Assembly (NCBI GenBank): GCA_021018995.1 | Contig: CM037587.1 | Span: 7,132,866 to 7,196,865 of the forward strand | Length of the DNA stretch: 64,000 nt | Source: Chloranthus sessilifolius | Taxonomy: Eukaryota > Streptophyta > Magnoliopsida > Chloranthales > Chloranthaceae | Reading direction: 5' to 3' | Shown here: one piece after another, positions 43,426 through 54,097 of the stretch | How positions within the stretch are numbered: the stretch's first letter is position 1 | Layout: the number at the start of each line of letters is the position of its first letter | The notes under the pieces: generated by a model | The model's database searches: none | Seen by the model: only the letters and a program-made list of their open reading frames with translations | What the model was told of the DNA's origin: nothing | Position numbers and translations under genes: made by a program

Positions 43426-43679
43426 TATTTTTTTTTTTTTTTATTTTTATTTTTTTTGATACGGCTCGAGAATCGAGGAGCAGGCACGCACACATATATG
43501 ATAGTCGGAGAGCAACATCAAAGAATACCAACTATAGTGGTGAGGTTTAACTAACAAAACCCAACCCACACCTTATAAAGACAAAGGTGAGAAATAATAT
43601 GGAGGACAAGTATCGAACCCACGACCTCCTCCCTCACAATGGAGGGAGGTTATCAACTGGGCTAATGCCTCTTTTGATA
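43426..43679 (-). mobile_element. tRNA-derived SINE, poly-A, with 14-bp TSD
   Basis: On the minus strand an A-box-like TTAGCCCAGTTGAT and a B-box-like GTGGGTTCGATAC precede a body that ends in an A-rich tail (T-rich at 43426-43460 on plus). The flanks AATGACTCCACTAT (43412-43425) and AATGACCCCACCAT (43680-43693) match at 12 of 14. At 254 bp it is a near-complete SINE. It is not a functional tRNA gene. Confidence 0.8.
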
Positions 43680-43693
43680 AATGACCCCACCAT

Positions 43694-44230
43694 CTTATTA
43701 GCGTTTTTTTGTTAAACAGAAATTGTTATACAATGCTTTCATTATATATATAATACCCTAAGCTTGGCCCCATTGATAGCCCACATGCACCCTATTTAAT
43801 ATATTTTGCAAAACTATATATACAGGGAGTCGGTTAGGTTCGGCCAAAAATTAAATGTTTAAGGATAAGAAGAAATTGAGGAAAAAATAATTAAAAAGTT
43901 TGAAAGTAAAATAAAATAAAATAAGAAAAACAAAAACAACTAAAAAGTTGTGAACTAATCACAAAATTAGTGACTTTTTCAATAACCCAATATTATTTTA
44001 TTTTACTTTGAAAGGGTCGTGATTAAAAGTTTAAAACGTAATTTATTCGTTTTACAAATAAGTCGTATTTTACTCATAACTTTTTCAAAAAGTCGAAGAA
44101 TTTCGTGACTATGTTCTCTAACAAGATGGGAGTAGATTAATTGATAAAAATGATTTTCTTTTAGTTATTAGTAGACAGATTGTAAATAATTTTTAAACTC
44201 AAAAATTAAAAACTTTATGTACTTTTTACC
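43694..44230. other. No gene recognised
   Basis: AT-rich, with a region of GAAAAAGT/ACTTTTTC words at 43960-44100 that resembles a worn hAT-like MITE ending CGTGACTATG. Not firm. Confidence 0.3.
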
Positions 44231-44400
44231 TATTAGGAAAATTATAATGAGCAGACCTCAAACAACGGACTGCTTAGGTGGTGCAAGTGGCTGACCTGAC
44301 TTACATTGTTGGGACCCACTGCACTTGTTCACATCGCGTAAACGGTCTATTGAATGGATTGTTGTTTCGGGTCAGCCATATATAAGTATCGTACTTTTTA
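44230..44400. repeat. Second copy of the 40318-40490 hairpin repeat
   Basis: AATTATAATGAGCAGACCTC ... GGTGGTGCAAGTGGC ... TTGTTGGGACCCACTGCAC matches 40318-40490 block by block. Confidence 0.55.
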
Positions 44401-44724
44401 CATGAAGGTGATACAAAAAAAATGCTAGAAATGATGCTTCCACACTATATGATTGGCAAGGCTCCTGAAGAGTTGATTTCACTTAAAATTGATTCCCACA
44501 TAAGCAGAATCCCAAAATGGGTTCTTGCTTCTTCCATAATCCATCTTTTTTTCCCTTAAAAAGGATTCCCTCAAAAGTTGATCATTAGTGTGTTTTTGCC
44601 AGTTTTTATTATTTTGGTTTACAAAACCCATATAGGGCCCAAATTAGAGGACCTTTATTTTATTACTACTTGAGATTTTTGGTTGTCAACCCGAGTTTCA
44701 TATGTTAAAATTATTAATTGCTTT

Positions 44725-44825
44725 GAATAAGATGATCGAGATTGCTCTTTCATCTCAAACTTCCACTCAATAGATCTTGAGATCATAAGCCTACCATCAA
44801 ACGATCTATAGAATTTTATGGGCCT
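44725..44825. mobile_element. GGAGATCG-family MITE fragment
   Basis: GATGATCGAGATTGC ... CAATAGATCTTGAGATCATA ... CTACCATCAAACGATC is one arm of the family. Confidence 0.45.
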
Positions 44826-44850
44826 AACTCAATTTCACAAATTCGGCTTA

Positions 44851-44922
44851 TAAGGTGAGGAGTGCCCCGGACTTCTTGGGCTATATATAATCGGGCACTC
44901 CTCACCTTATAAGCAATATGGG
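44851..44922. repeat. 22-bp near-perfect inverted repeat with 25-base loop
   Basis: GCTTATAAGGTGAGGAGTGC followed by CC is matched, inverted, by GGGCACTCCTCACCTTATAA then GC at the far side of a short loop (CTTCTTGGGCTATATATAA). Similar CTCACCTTA words occur in the TRIM at 24911, so this may be an inverted pair of LTR fragments. Confidence 0.7.
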
Positions 44923-45113
44923 ACTCAGTTCTCGATATCATATGGTGAAAAATAAATTTAAAATCTTACTTAGAAAAAGTAAGTATACAAAAAGACAATT
45001 CAAACTGTTAAGCATTGTATTTTATTGTTGTTGTTATTATTAATTATTACTACTATTGTTTCTATTATTATTATTATTATTATCATTGTTATTTATTAAT
45101 ATAATAATTATTA

Positions 45114-45519
45114 GGGCCCCATTACTTGCATTCATAATTAAACTTGGCGCTTCCACCAAACTTAAAACAAAAACTTACAAGTTTGGTGATCTCTACCATA
45201 TTAAAACGCTATCTAAACTGTTTGATTGGAAGGTCATGATATAAAGATATTAAGTGCAAAAAATTAGCACGAATTATAATTTTTACCATATGATTAAATA
45301 TAGTTAAAAGCTATTATTTGATTCAACAATTGACTTTAATAGATCTTATGACAAATATTGTGGTTTGCTCCAATCTTACACGCCAAAGACCTATAGATCA
45401 TGAACTCCAAATCAAATAGCCCAGATTGTATTTTCACATGTCATGTGTTCCTAAAATATCAAATCTTTTTTTTAACTTCGGCGCAAAGGCCAAGTTTACG
45501 AGTGCAAGTAATGGCTCTC
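45114..45519. mobile_element. Mutator-like MITE with perfect 9-bp TSD
   Basis: GGGCCCCATTACTTGCATTC and the inverted GAGTGCAAGTAATGGCTCTC open long arms (CAAGTTTGGTGATC region, CTATAGATCATGAAC). The flanks are TAATTATTA at 45105-45113 and TAATTATTA at 45520-45528. It belongs to the CTTGCAC family together with 2174 and 17517. Confidence 0.8.
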
Positions 45520-45796
45520 TAATTATTATTAGCATGTTTATTATAATTTTGTTTAATTAGAAAGTAAATCCCTCAAATCTTATTTAAATAAAAAGTAAAT
45601 TCAGTACAAAATATCATACATGTAGCACAAATAATATAGTTTCTTGACTTATTTTTCTTCTTATTTTAAAAGTTATTTTATTGCCTAATATATCTTAATA
45701 ATGCGTCTCTATTTAAAAACATACCTTTCCTAATTTTCCTTGATTATTATTTTTTTTAAACTTGTTTTCTTTTGATGTGCCAATGACCATATATTG

Positions 45797-46115
45797 CATA
45801 GTCACAAAGATAGAGTATGTGAATAAAACGGCAGGAAAAAAAATCGGTAAAAACAGAAAGTACCAAAAAAGAAAGGGGAAAAAGACGGGTGACAGGAAGA
45901 ATGTGTCGAGGGAAAAATTAAAAAAAAAAAAAAAACAGGAAAAATATATTTAAAAATTTAAAAATATAATATATATTTTTCCCAATAAAATGCGTTTTAT
46001 ATGAAAAAAAACATGTTTTATACATTTTTTAATATAAAACAGCTTTTCATACATTTCTTAAAAAATATATTTTTTATACATATTTTGATAAATAAGGCAC
46101 GTGTTTAGTGGGCTA
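45797..46115. mobile_element. hAT-like MITE remnant, CATAGTCACAAAG end
   Basis: CATAGTCACAAAGATAG on the left, AAAATCGGTAAAAACAG and GGGAAAAAGACGGG inside, then ATATATTTTT/ATGTTTTATA words. The right end is not identified. The Lys-rich frame at 45762-45953 is an artefact. Confidence 0.4.
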
Positions 46116-46392
46116 TGTAATTGTGCACTTTCAGATATGCACATGTATTTAGGGGTGACTAGATATGTGAATTTGGCATTGCTCTTTTCTACTCTCCTGA
46201 AGAATAATGTTAAATATAACCTAGGTGACCAAGTTGGGGTTCAAGAACAAATCGATCAACTTGGGAATTTTTTTTTTTAAATTGGGAAAACAGGGATAAA
46301 TTTTAGAAACGTAAAAAAATAAAATTAAAAGAAATATTAATAAAAAGGATAAAGGTCTTCTAATCTCATGGACTAGGTAAGTTACCTACACC

Positions 46393-46723
46393 TAGGGATT
46401 CAAGTTCGGTACCCGTATTGAATCGCCCAAATTTTTCGGTTTTGGTTCGGTACACCCGAAATCGAACCGAAACCCATTCGATTCGGTTTGGTATTTTAGT
46501 TTTTTTTGAATTGACACCGAAATCGAAACCCATTCGGTTATGTTCGGTGTGGACATTTTACCTAGTTTTTTAGGTTTACTCATCCTACCCCCACGACTTT
46601 CTATTTTTGCCACCCTAAATCGGAACCGAATCGAACTTTGGTTCGGTTTCAATTGGTTTTCGGTGAGATTCAGACTGGTTCGAGAGTCTCGATTTTTGGT
46701 TCAGTTCAAGGCTTGCATCCCTA
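46393..46723. mobile_element. hAT-type MITE with CGGTTCGG / CCGAACCG words
   Basis: The ends TAGGGATTCAAGTTCGG and GGCTTGCATCCCTA are inverted. The flanks CCTACACC (46385-46392) and TCTAAACC (46724-46731) match at 6 of 8. The interior is a palindromic array of TTTTCGGTTTTGGTTCGG, CCGAAATCGAACCGAA and similar. The open frames on both strands (62 and 86 codons) are array artefacts. Confidence 0.65.
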
Positions 46724-47216
46724 TCTAAACCCATGCTTGGTGGCTGCCAAGTGACGCTTGATTACATGGTGGGGTGTTAAATGGATGTGCAGGCCGATGA
46801 TTTGGACCATTGAAAAAAATCCCAAAAATAGTTATATATATGGGAAATTTCCCAAATCAACCCTGTCAGATTCAACCTTTCCGTCAGAGACCTTATATTT
46901 TCACCTTTCACCTAACCGATCAGCTCTAACCTCAGCCGTCGCCCGCCTTTATGAAGTGCCGAAATTACCCCCAAGGTAATAAATAGTTGTCATAAATATA
47001 GGGTCATCATTGTTTTAGCTTTTACTTTTTACTTTTCGTTCAAAGTCGGTGTAAGGCAGAGTCGTTTCAAAGTCAGTGATGCTCGATTGTTCAATTTTCA
47101 AGCTACCAAATATGTAAGTTAGAAACCAAATTAGCTTCCATTTCTATAGAATTTTATCTTCTTTCGACGGTTTATATTTTGAATTAATTTTTTTTTATTT
47201 CACTATCATAACGGAG

Positions 47217-47350
47217 CGATAACGACTGTTTATAGACAATCGATATCGATTGTCTATGCAGTCGATATCGCTTGTTTAAAAAGTCGTTATCGATATTATA
47301 TACAGTCAATATCAATTTTCTATGCAGTCGATATCGATTTTCTATACAGC
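47217..47350. repeat. GTCGATATCGATT array 1 (upstream of the Ulp1-type gene)
   Basis: About six copies of a roughly 22-bp unit whose core is GTCGATATCGATTGTCTATA, in variants such as GTCGATATCGCTTGTTTAAA and GTCAATATCAATTTTCTAT. It lies in the presumed leader or promoter, ahead of the first ATG. Confidence 0.8.
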
Positions 47351-48307
47351 CTGATTATAATATACAGTTCATTTAAACAATCTGTTTTAGTATGGGAGTC
47401 ACTCTTTTCAATTTTGTTACAGTTCATTTTAACAAGACTTCAAGATGGTCGTACAGCGGGCTATTGCCAAATGTTCCCCTACTGGCATTTGGACGTTCTA
47501 CGATGAGGCTAGCCCGGAGCGGAAGGAGTTACTAAGAGCATCAGTTTTCGATGGAATATTCCAAATGCTAAAGGTTGTGAGTTTTCTTGAAAATGTCGTC
47601 GATGCGATGTTGAGTTTTTGGGTTGAAAAGAATCACTTCCGAATCGGAAAAAAAAGATGTTTATATTTGAAAGATGGATATTGCCTTAATGCTGGGCTTT
47701 GTTGTGGTTGAATCCCAACAGTATACCCCTTCCATTAAACCATCGGAAAAGAAAATGATTCGCTACAAATATTTTCGTGGACTGTCTACCGGGAAAATTC
47801 TTTGGTCTCATATAGACTCTGGAATCAGGCTAGCGCAAAGTGACGAAGACTTTGTAAAGTTGGTTGTTCTATTTATGTTGTGAACATTTCTCTTTCCGAG
47901 GTCCCACCATCAACTTTCGAAAGATTACGTTGACTTCGTCGATGCCGTCGAGAACTTCAAATAAACTCCGTAGGGTCGCTATGTGTTCCATGACTTGCTG
48001 GAGTATATAGAGAAGGGTGTGGTGAATAGAAAGACTGCCGACAAGGATATAGCTTTTAAGCCGTATAATATTTATGACTGTATTTGTGTACTTTAATGGT
48101 GGGGCTATGAGATGCTGCCAGAAATCTCACTTGAAATAACGCCCTTGAAAAACCCTTTCCCACAATAGTTGAAATGGGCAGAGAAGGCACAAATGAGGAC
48201 GAAAGGCTACTCTCTTGGGAGGATACAGAACAACAAAACATGATGTCTATTTAAATACTTCAAATTTCTAAAGATAAGGACTGTAAAGAGTACCATTGCC
48301 AATTGTA

Positions 48308-48395
48308 TAGGGATATCGACTTCTTTCACTGTCGATATTGACTTCTGTCACAGTCGATATCGACTGTGTTAGCAGTCGATATCTTGCGCTAATAA
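48308..48395. repeat. GTCGATATCGACT array 2 (presumed intron)
   Basis: Four units: ATATCGACTTCTTTCACT, GTCGATATTGACTTCTGTCA, CAGTCGATATCGACTGTG and CAGTCGATATCTTG. It lies between the DUF1985-type block and the next coding block. A T-rich tract ending AAAG precedes the next block at about 48450. Confidence 0.8.
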
Positions 48396-49754
48396 TCTAT
48401 TTTCGATTTTGTATTTTGATATTTTGGGTGTTTCCCATTTTTTTTTAAAGGTTTGCGCTCCCCCCTTGAACCGGTTTCCTTCGAGTTGTAGATACCCGTT
48501 GTAAAGGAATATTTGCGAGGTCGAAAGGCTGTTGGGGGGAAGAGGAAAGAGATTGATGAATATGTCAAGTAAGCTGTGGAAGTGAATTTACGGTCGAAGA
48601 AGAAAAGAAATTACTTTCCGATTGAAGATATTGACGAGGAAGAATTTGAGAGCCAATCGACATTGGATGAAGACTCGTCCTCAATAGAGGGCCCCGTCCA
48701 ATTAGAGTGGCCGAGAACAAGAGAGGCAACGAAGGCAAGCGACAGTGCACCAAACTCCTCTAATAAAGTATTGTTGAAGAGGATTAACGATATGACACTC
48801 GACAACTTGAAACTCACTCAGAGAGTGAGCCATTTGGAGTAGAGAGTGAACCATTTGAATGAAGAGAATGCGCTCCTCCAGACACGATGCAACTTCTTGG
48901 ATGACCAGCTCACTTCAAGAGATGTGGAGCTGCAGACGATTAATCACACCAACAAGTTGATCAGAAAGGATCAAGGGATTTTCAAAGAACTCCTTCAAAT
49001 TATTTTGGAGGTAACACCTAAGGTAGTGTTGTAATGTAGTTTGTATAAGTGAATAAAATTATAACTTTCTAATAAAGTTTGTTTTGATATTCAGGATTGT
49101 GTTATTTCGGAGATGATATTGAAGGTGCCTAGCACGGTCTTCGATATCCCATCTAAGGGATCAGCTGATAAGGGACCAGCTGCTGAGGAGGTGGCAGCTG
49201 CTGACAACCAACCCGAGTCTCATGTCGAAAAGGGTCTTGTTGGTTATGAGTAACCCTCTTCCCATCCCGAGCAACCAATTGACGCTCGCTTGAGGCCTAG
49301 GAATAAACAAAACAAACTGTCGTGAAACCTAGGACCGGACGAAAGGGTCAGCAAAAAAAAACACCTAGAACGGAGACAACCATTGAGGAGAGGTTGGTCA
49401 TTTCTACGATTGAGCTGACAGGTAAGCAAAAGTACATGAATGCCCTCTGGAGCAGGCTTGCTGCGGATGACAAATAAGTTTTCCCATGATAGTTAGTAGT
49501 TAACTTTGTTATTAATATAGCACCTACGTAAGCACAGTCGATGATTTTACGCTCCAACTGCAGTCTTTGAGATGTTTGAAAGGCACAGAATACTTGGACA
49601 ATATTGTAAGTAACCGAATTTTCTCATATTGTTTGAGTGATGTTCATTTTTTTATGAAATTAAATTCGATCGCTTGTTCATGTTTAATTGCTCTCATTTT
49701 TGCTATGAAGTAAGGTAAGAAGTACCGAATGAAAAAATGATCGACCTTTTAAAC

Positions 49755-49900
49755 AATCGATAACGATCGTATGAACAGTCGATACCGATTGTATAAAGAG
49801 TTAATAACGATTGTCTATAAAGTCGATAACGATTGTGATACGGGTTGATACCGATTGTCTAAAAAGTCGATAATAATTATATATAGAGTCAATGACACTA
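49755..49900. repeat. GTCGATAACGATTGT array 3 (inside the GTAAGT...TTTCAG intron)
   Basis: About six units: CAATCGATAACGATCGTATG, CAGTCGATACCGATTGTATA, AGTCGATAACGATTGTGATA, TTGATACCGATTGTCTAAA and AGTCGATAATAATTATATA. It is wholly within the intron predicted at 49606-49913. Confidence 0.8.
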
Positions 49901-50981
49901 TTTTTTCCTTTCAGATAATAAGAGCCTATTTAAAACTCCTGAAAGCCATTAATGACAGTGTTCATCCTGAGATAAAGGATGAATGCTTCCTTATGGGCCC
50001 CACCGATTTGACCTATATGGGCTTAGACTTTAAGGATTTCAACAAATTTATTGTTTCTGAAAAACTCAACGAGTAAGTGTTGGGGATACAAATCGAATGG
50101 TGGTCTGCCCATAAGGAAGAAGTAAACCAACGTAGGAAAGTGCTACAAAACTTCTTTTTCGATCGATTGTTGGATCTGTGGGCTCACCAATGTACCGCGG
50201 TACATTACGATTACTACCAATAATGTTTCAAATTTTCAAATTGTATCCACTAATATTATATTATTCTTTTCAAATATTTGTCCCAATTCATTCTCATAAT
50301 CTATTACATTGGGTGTTTGCGATCGTGAAGGTTGTCGAACGATCGATAATGATCGTCGATCTTATTTTGGATAGGCCCTCTAAGGATAAATATCTGAAGC
50401 AATTGAATGTCCTGGTAAGAATATATAATACCAATTGTCCAAACTTACAAGTTTTCAACCCATATGCTTATCTTATCTGACATTGCATTTTTTTGAAACA
50501 TACCCCATTACCTTCTCGCACTTGTGTATTTATACGGAGATTCCACTGCACTGAGCGTTGAAATCTATCTTTGGTCAAGTTCTGACTTCCGGATCAAATC
50601 CCTTCCCTGACAGAGCAATGGGTGGGATTGTGGGGTGTTTATGTTGAAGTATGTGGAGTACTTCATGACAGGGAAGACATTCGACTTCACGCAAGAAAAA
50701 ATAAGTCAAATCAGGGCAGAAATTGGTCATGCCCTTGCTACATTCAATGGCGATGGAGGGGAGGAAGAAAGCGACAAAGGACTTACTAAAGATGCACCAC
50801 CCTCGTAGTTTTTTTCAAATGTAATTAAATTGTCATGTATATTTAAATTTGTCAGTAAATTGGCAATCTCAAATATGTACAAATTTATATGTGAAAATAT
50901 TTGAAAGTCAAAAATTTGTAATTTGAAGTATGTACAAATGTATATGTGACCATTGCCTGTTGGACTGATTTTGGACATGTG

Positions 50982-51232
50982 AACGACTGTATAGACAGTC
51001 GGAATCGATAGTTGACAGTTAAAACAGTCGTTATCGATTGTATATATAGCCGTTGACAATTGGATAAAGGATCGATATCGACTCTTTAACTAGTCATGGA
51101 CGACTGTTTATGAAATTGATATTGACGGTTTTCACACTTGCCAATGACTGTTTATGCAATTGATGACGACTGCGTATACAGTTGACAACGACTGTTTATG
51201 CAATCGTCAACGACTATTTATATAGTCGTTCA
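50982..51232. repeat. GTCGTTATCGATTGT array 4 (between the convergent genes)
   Basis: About ten units in more diverged forms: CAGTCGTTATCGATTGTATA, GATCGATATCGACTCTTTAA, CGACTGTTTATGCAATTGAT, CAGTTGACAACGACTGTTTA and CAATCGTCAACGACTATTTA. It lies after the end of the Ulp1-type gene and before the end of the transposase gene. Confidence 0.8.
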
Positions 51233-51399
51233 TTGCTACTCTTTAATCGATTGTAGACCTATTGCTGAAGGTTCTGAGAAAATATTGCAAGTTCTAAGAA
51301 AATGTTGCAAGTTATAAGAAAGTGTATTTTTTGGCATTGTTAATATTAGATTCAAAATTTATAAAAATTACTAACCGAATTTTTTCATTCCTATTTTAT

Positions 51400-54097
51400 G
51401 AAAAAATATACATTCGAAAATGGTAATTCATTGTATATATTACATTCCAAATTTATAACTATTAAGAACCAAATTTGCGGCCAAACTTTGCTTCGTAATG
51501 TTCCTTGTATGATCTATGCAGCTTCTTGTACTGTTTCTAGATGCGATCTATCTCCATCTGCTGCGCATGAATTACAATCCTATCATCTATCGGTAGATGA
51601 CTTGTGTCAAATTTATACCAACATATCCTATTTTCGGAGAATGATTCTGTATCGGAGGTTATTTCTTCATTCTTAAAATTTAAAATAATTACGAAGGCGA
51701 TCATATAATAAAGAAAAAATTTAATATAATAAAAGTTGTACCTAGTGGTAGTAAAATTAGTCTAACGATTTTTCATGTCCACTAGTTTGAAAGTTTCAGT
51801 GCGTAAATATCATCTTGCCCTTGTCGGAGGTGCAAGCCTACAATTATCGTTTGGGTTACGGGACGTGACGTACCTTCACAATGAAAAATACAAACCAATC
51901 TCTGTCGGTAAATAAGTTACCAAATAAAATCTCATTTGTTAATAGACAGAAAAATGTAAGTTATGAAACTCTTAATGAAACACTTCCGCACTCATTGCTA
52001 GGATTAGAGAGCGATTTACTATATATCAACCCATCGGTCCCACAGCCGTACAACTCCTGTAATTGTGATCATACTCACTACACCTATCACATTGTAGGGC
52101 CCTAATTTTATCCTCAGATCGAATCATTCTCTTCCTCAGATGTCCGGCCTGCTTTCGTGCATTATAGGGTAGTTTTGCTTTCATATTTTCCGGCAGTTAG
52201 TCAGCTTGGATTGCCCATTGGCTTTTATTGAGTGTGAGAACTTATTGTTCGTCGTATATTTGTCTAAAGCAAGCGATGAAAAATTACTTCTCACAAAAGT
52301 TGTGGTAATAATAATTTCTCCGATTGATGGCTGCAACCGCATGTGAGCAAGGCAAATAATTAATGAGTCAACGGCGACAAGTACATGTCTTATGTTCCAA
52401 GTCAACGTGATGAATGAAATTCCCAAAATTCACTTGGAACTGATCGCCCATATATGGTTGAGCTCTCTTTCTTCTAGCCCATTAGAGCACCTTCTTCATA
52501 TGCTCGTTTGTTTTTGGATAGTAGACGATGCTCCAATTCTCATAATTCTATCGGTGTTTTTGAAAATAATTCGCAACTTTCTCTGTAGTAGTTCTGATTA
52601 AGTCGATAATTGGTTTCTCTTGAGCCACCTTCAGTACGCTGTTTAAGCTTTCAATATTATTCATAGTAAGAGAATCATACTGCCTTCCTTTGAAATATGC
52701 GTGTGCCCAATGCTTCAGATCTATTTTTGAAATATAGTCGAAGGCCCGAGGATCAACATCTTTCTTGATTTTGTTAATAGAATAATCAAATTTGTCTGTT
52801 GAAAATGCACGGGCAACGCACCAGCTAGATCCAACGCACCATTCTTGGGATACTTGTTTCCCAAATTTTGTGTCATATATTGCATGCAGTAGTTGTAGTG
52901 TGCGTTAGGAAAGATTTATTTTATCGCCTTTATTAAATCCTTCGACCTGTTCGTGATAATAACAAAATCTTTGTTAAACTGACTAATCACGAACACACTT
53001 ACCCATTCAAGAAATCACATTCACGTATCCTCTTCTTTTAACTTGACGAGGACGAATGCTAACAATAATATATGACCATTACCGACTTGCGCTAAGACGA
53101 TAAGTAGGATCTCTTCGAAACATTTTCATAGATTTATGCCATCTATAAGTAATATGCAATAAAGTGTATTGTAGTAGCTACCGATGCACGGGCCAAAATC
53201 TCAAAATAAATCTTTGGAACTTACCATCAAGTGTAAGTTGAAAAGATGTTCGTACATTAGGATCTACCATCTTGATCTCCTTTACGTAGACCGATAGATC
53301 AACAAACTGTCTTTGCCAACTTCATTTAATATCGTTTAGGGCGATTTCTTTTCCCCTCCAAGCCTTAAAATATTTGATTTATACATTATAAGTTTTTACA
53401 ATATCAAACATTATAGATGCAGGTGTATATTCGAATCTTTCCATAAGTTAGCCCCATACATAGTTGGCTACGAACGAAACTATTGCATTATCGTGTGCTC
53501 CAATCTTAGCAGCCCCGCATGTGTGAGTACTATTGAACGTCTTGATTTTGAAAGAGTCGAGCTCAGTCAATTTAGACGCATGTATTCGCCATGAACAATC
53601 GGGTTCGTAGCATCTGACTGTCACTCGATAACTAACAATTTTCAAGGGCCAGATTTGAAAGTTTTTCTCTATCGCATGTTCTTTTATTACTCTTTGGAAT
53701 GCTTGTTTGTCTCTGAAGATCTTTCCAACTTTAAATATCCAATTCTGATATTCGGTTTATACCTCTTGATCAGAAGAGCTGTCCGATGTCTCTGACCCTT
53801 CGTAATCTCCATCTACTAGAGGATTATTAATGTCTCTCACGAAAATTCTCAGATCCTCTTTTATAAACCCATCTGATTCGCTATCATAGTCTTGTGCGTT
53901 CTCTTCTAAGTTATCTTCATTAGTGGGTCGGGGATGGCTACCCCCTTCACCAGACCCTTCACCAGTGGGGTTCTGATTAGGCCCTTCACCGAATGGGTTC
54001 TGGCGTGGTTGACTAGGCCCTTCATTGAATGGGTTTTGGCATGGTTAACTAGGCCCTTCACCAAATGGGTGCTCATGTGTTTGACTAGGCCCTTCAC
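51400..54097 (-). pseudogene. MuDR-type MULE transposase, decayed, N-terminus cut by an LTR insertion
   Basis: Read on minus. The N-terminal end at 53760-54097 is a repeat-rich, acidic leader (NEDNLEENAQDYDSESDG, then NPLVDGDYEGSETSDSSDQE). Then comes the MuDR DNA-binding domain at 53448-53720: FRDKQAFQRVIKEHAI, YRVTVRCYEPDCSWRIHASK, SFKIKTFNSTHTCG (Cys, Cys, His, Cys kept). Further along, at 52800-53000, decayed catalytic-domain words appear (FVIITNRSKDLIKAIK, then FPNAHYNYCMQYM, the conserved HxxC-like block). Possible SWIM zinc-finger traces lie near 51560-51640. Stops and frameshifts interrupt it throughout. Transposase for the element and related MITEs is the family role; this copy is inactive. 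Confidence 0.75.
53920..54097 (-). repeat. 36-bp coding tandem repeat in the MULE transposase leader
   Basis: AGGCCCTTCACCGAATGGGT... repeats every 36 bases (about 53970, 54018, 54054 and a partial unit at 54087-54097). In one minus frame each unit gives a 12-residue word (NPFGEGPSQP-like). The LTR element begins exactly after AGGCCCTTCAC of the last unit. Confidence 0.75.

Larger units (their letters stand above)
47445..50808 (+). pseudogene. Ulp1 (C48) peptidase-like gene of the MULE, with DUF1985-type N-terminus
   Basis: N-terminal block 47445-47885 (KNHFRIGKK, then after a one-base frame change at the A run near 47650, DIALMLGFVVVESQQY) resembles DUF1985. It continues at 47920-48240 with VDFVDAVENF, FHDLLEYIEKGVVNRK, WGYEMLPEI and internal stops. 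48580-49030 is acidic then coiled-coil (RVSHLE...VNHLNEENALLQTRC). 49914-50076 (AYLKLLKAINDSVHPEIKD) leads to the peptidase: catalytic-type HWVFAIV with a following Asp (50300-50375), then QSNGWDCGVFMLKYVEYFM with the Gln and Cys of the Ulp1 triad (about 50615-50670). An intron with GTAAGT...TTTCAG is visible at about 49606-49913. It is decayed by several stops and frameshifts. SUMO protease-like in ancestry; its job in the transposon is unknown. Confidence 0.75.
46841..54097. mobile_element. Mutator-like element with transposase and Ulp1-type gene, decayed; right part beyond an LTR insertion
   Basis: Two convergent genes, an Ulp1/DUF1985-type gene (+, 47445-50808) and a MuDR-type transposase (-, 51400-54097), lie in one block, the arrangement known for Ulp1-carrying MULEs of plants (Kaonashi/KI type). 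A likely left terminus GGGAAATTTCCCAAATCAAC lies at 46841. The right terminus is not in the window because an LTR element inserted at 54098 within the transposase gene. Both genes carry stops and frameshifts, so this copy cannot act by itself. Confidence 0.7.

Noticed and set aside
43590-43679. tRNA gene on the minus strand (A and B boxes)
   Set aside because: The segment is the head of a 254-bp SINE with a tail and a 14-bp target duplication, and I see no convincing cloverleaf.
46392-46728. Frames of 86 and 62 codons on opposite strands
   Set aside because: They are read from the palindromic CGGTTCGG array of a MITE.
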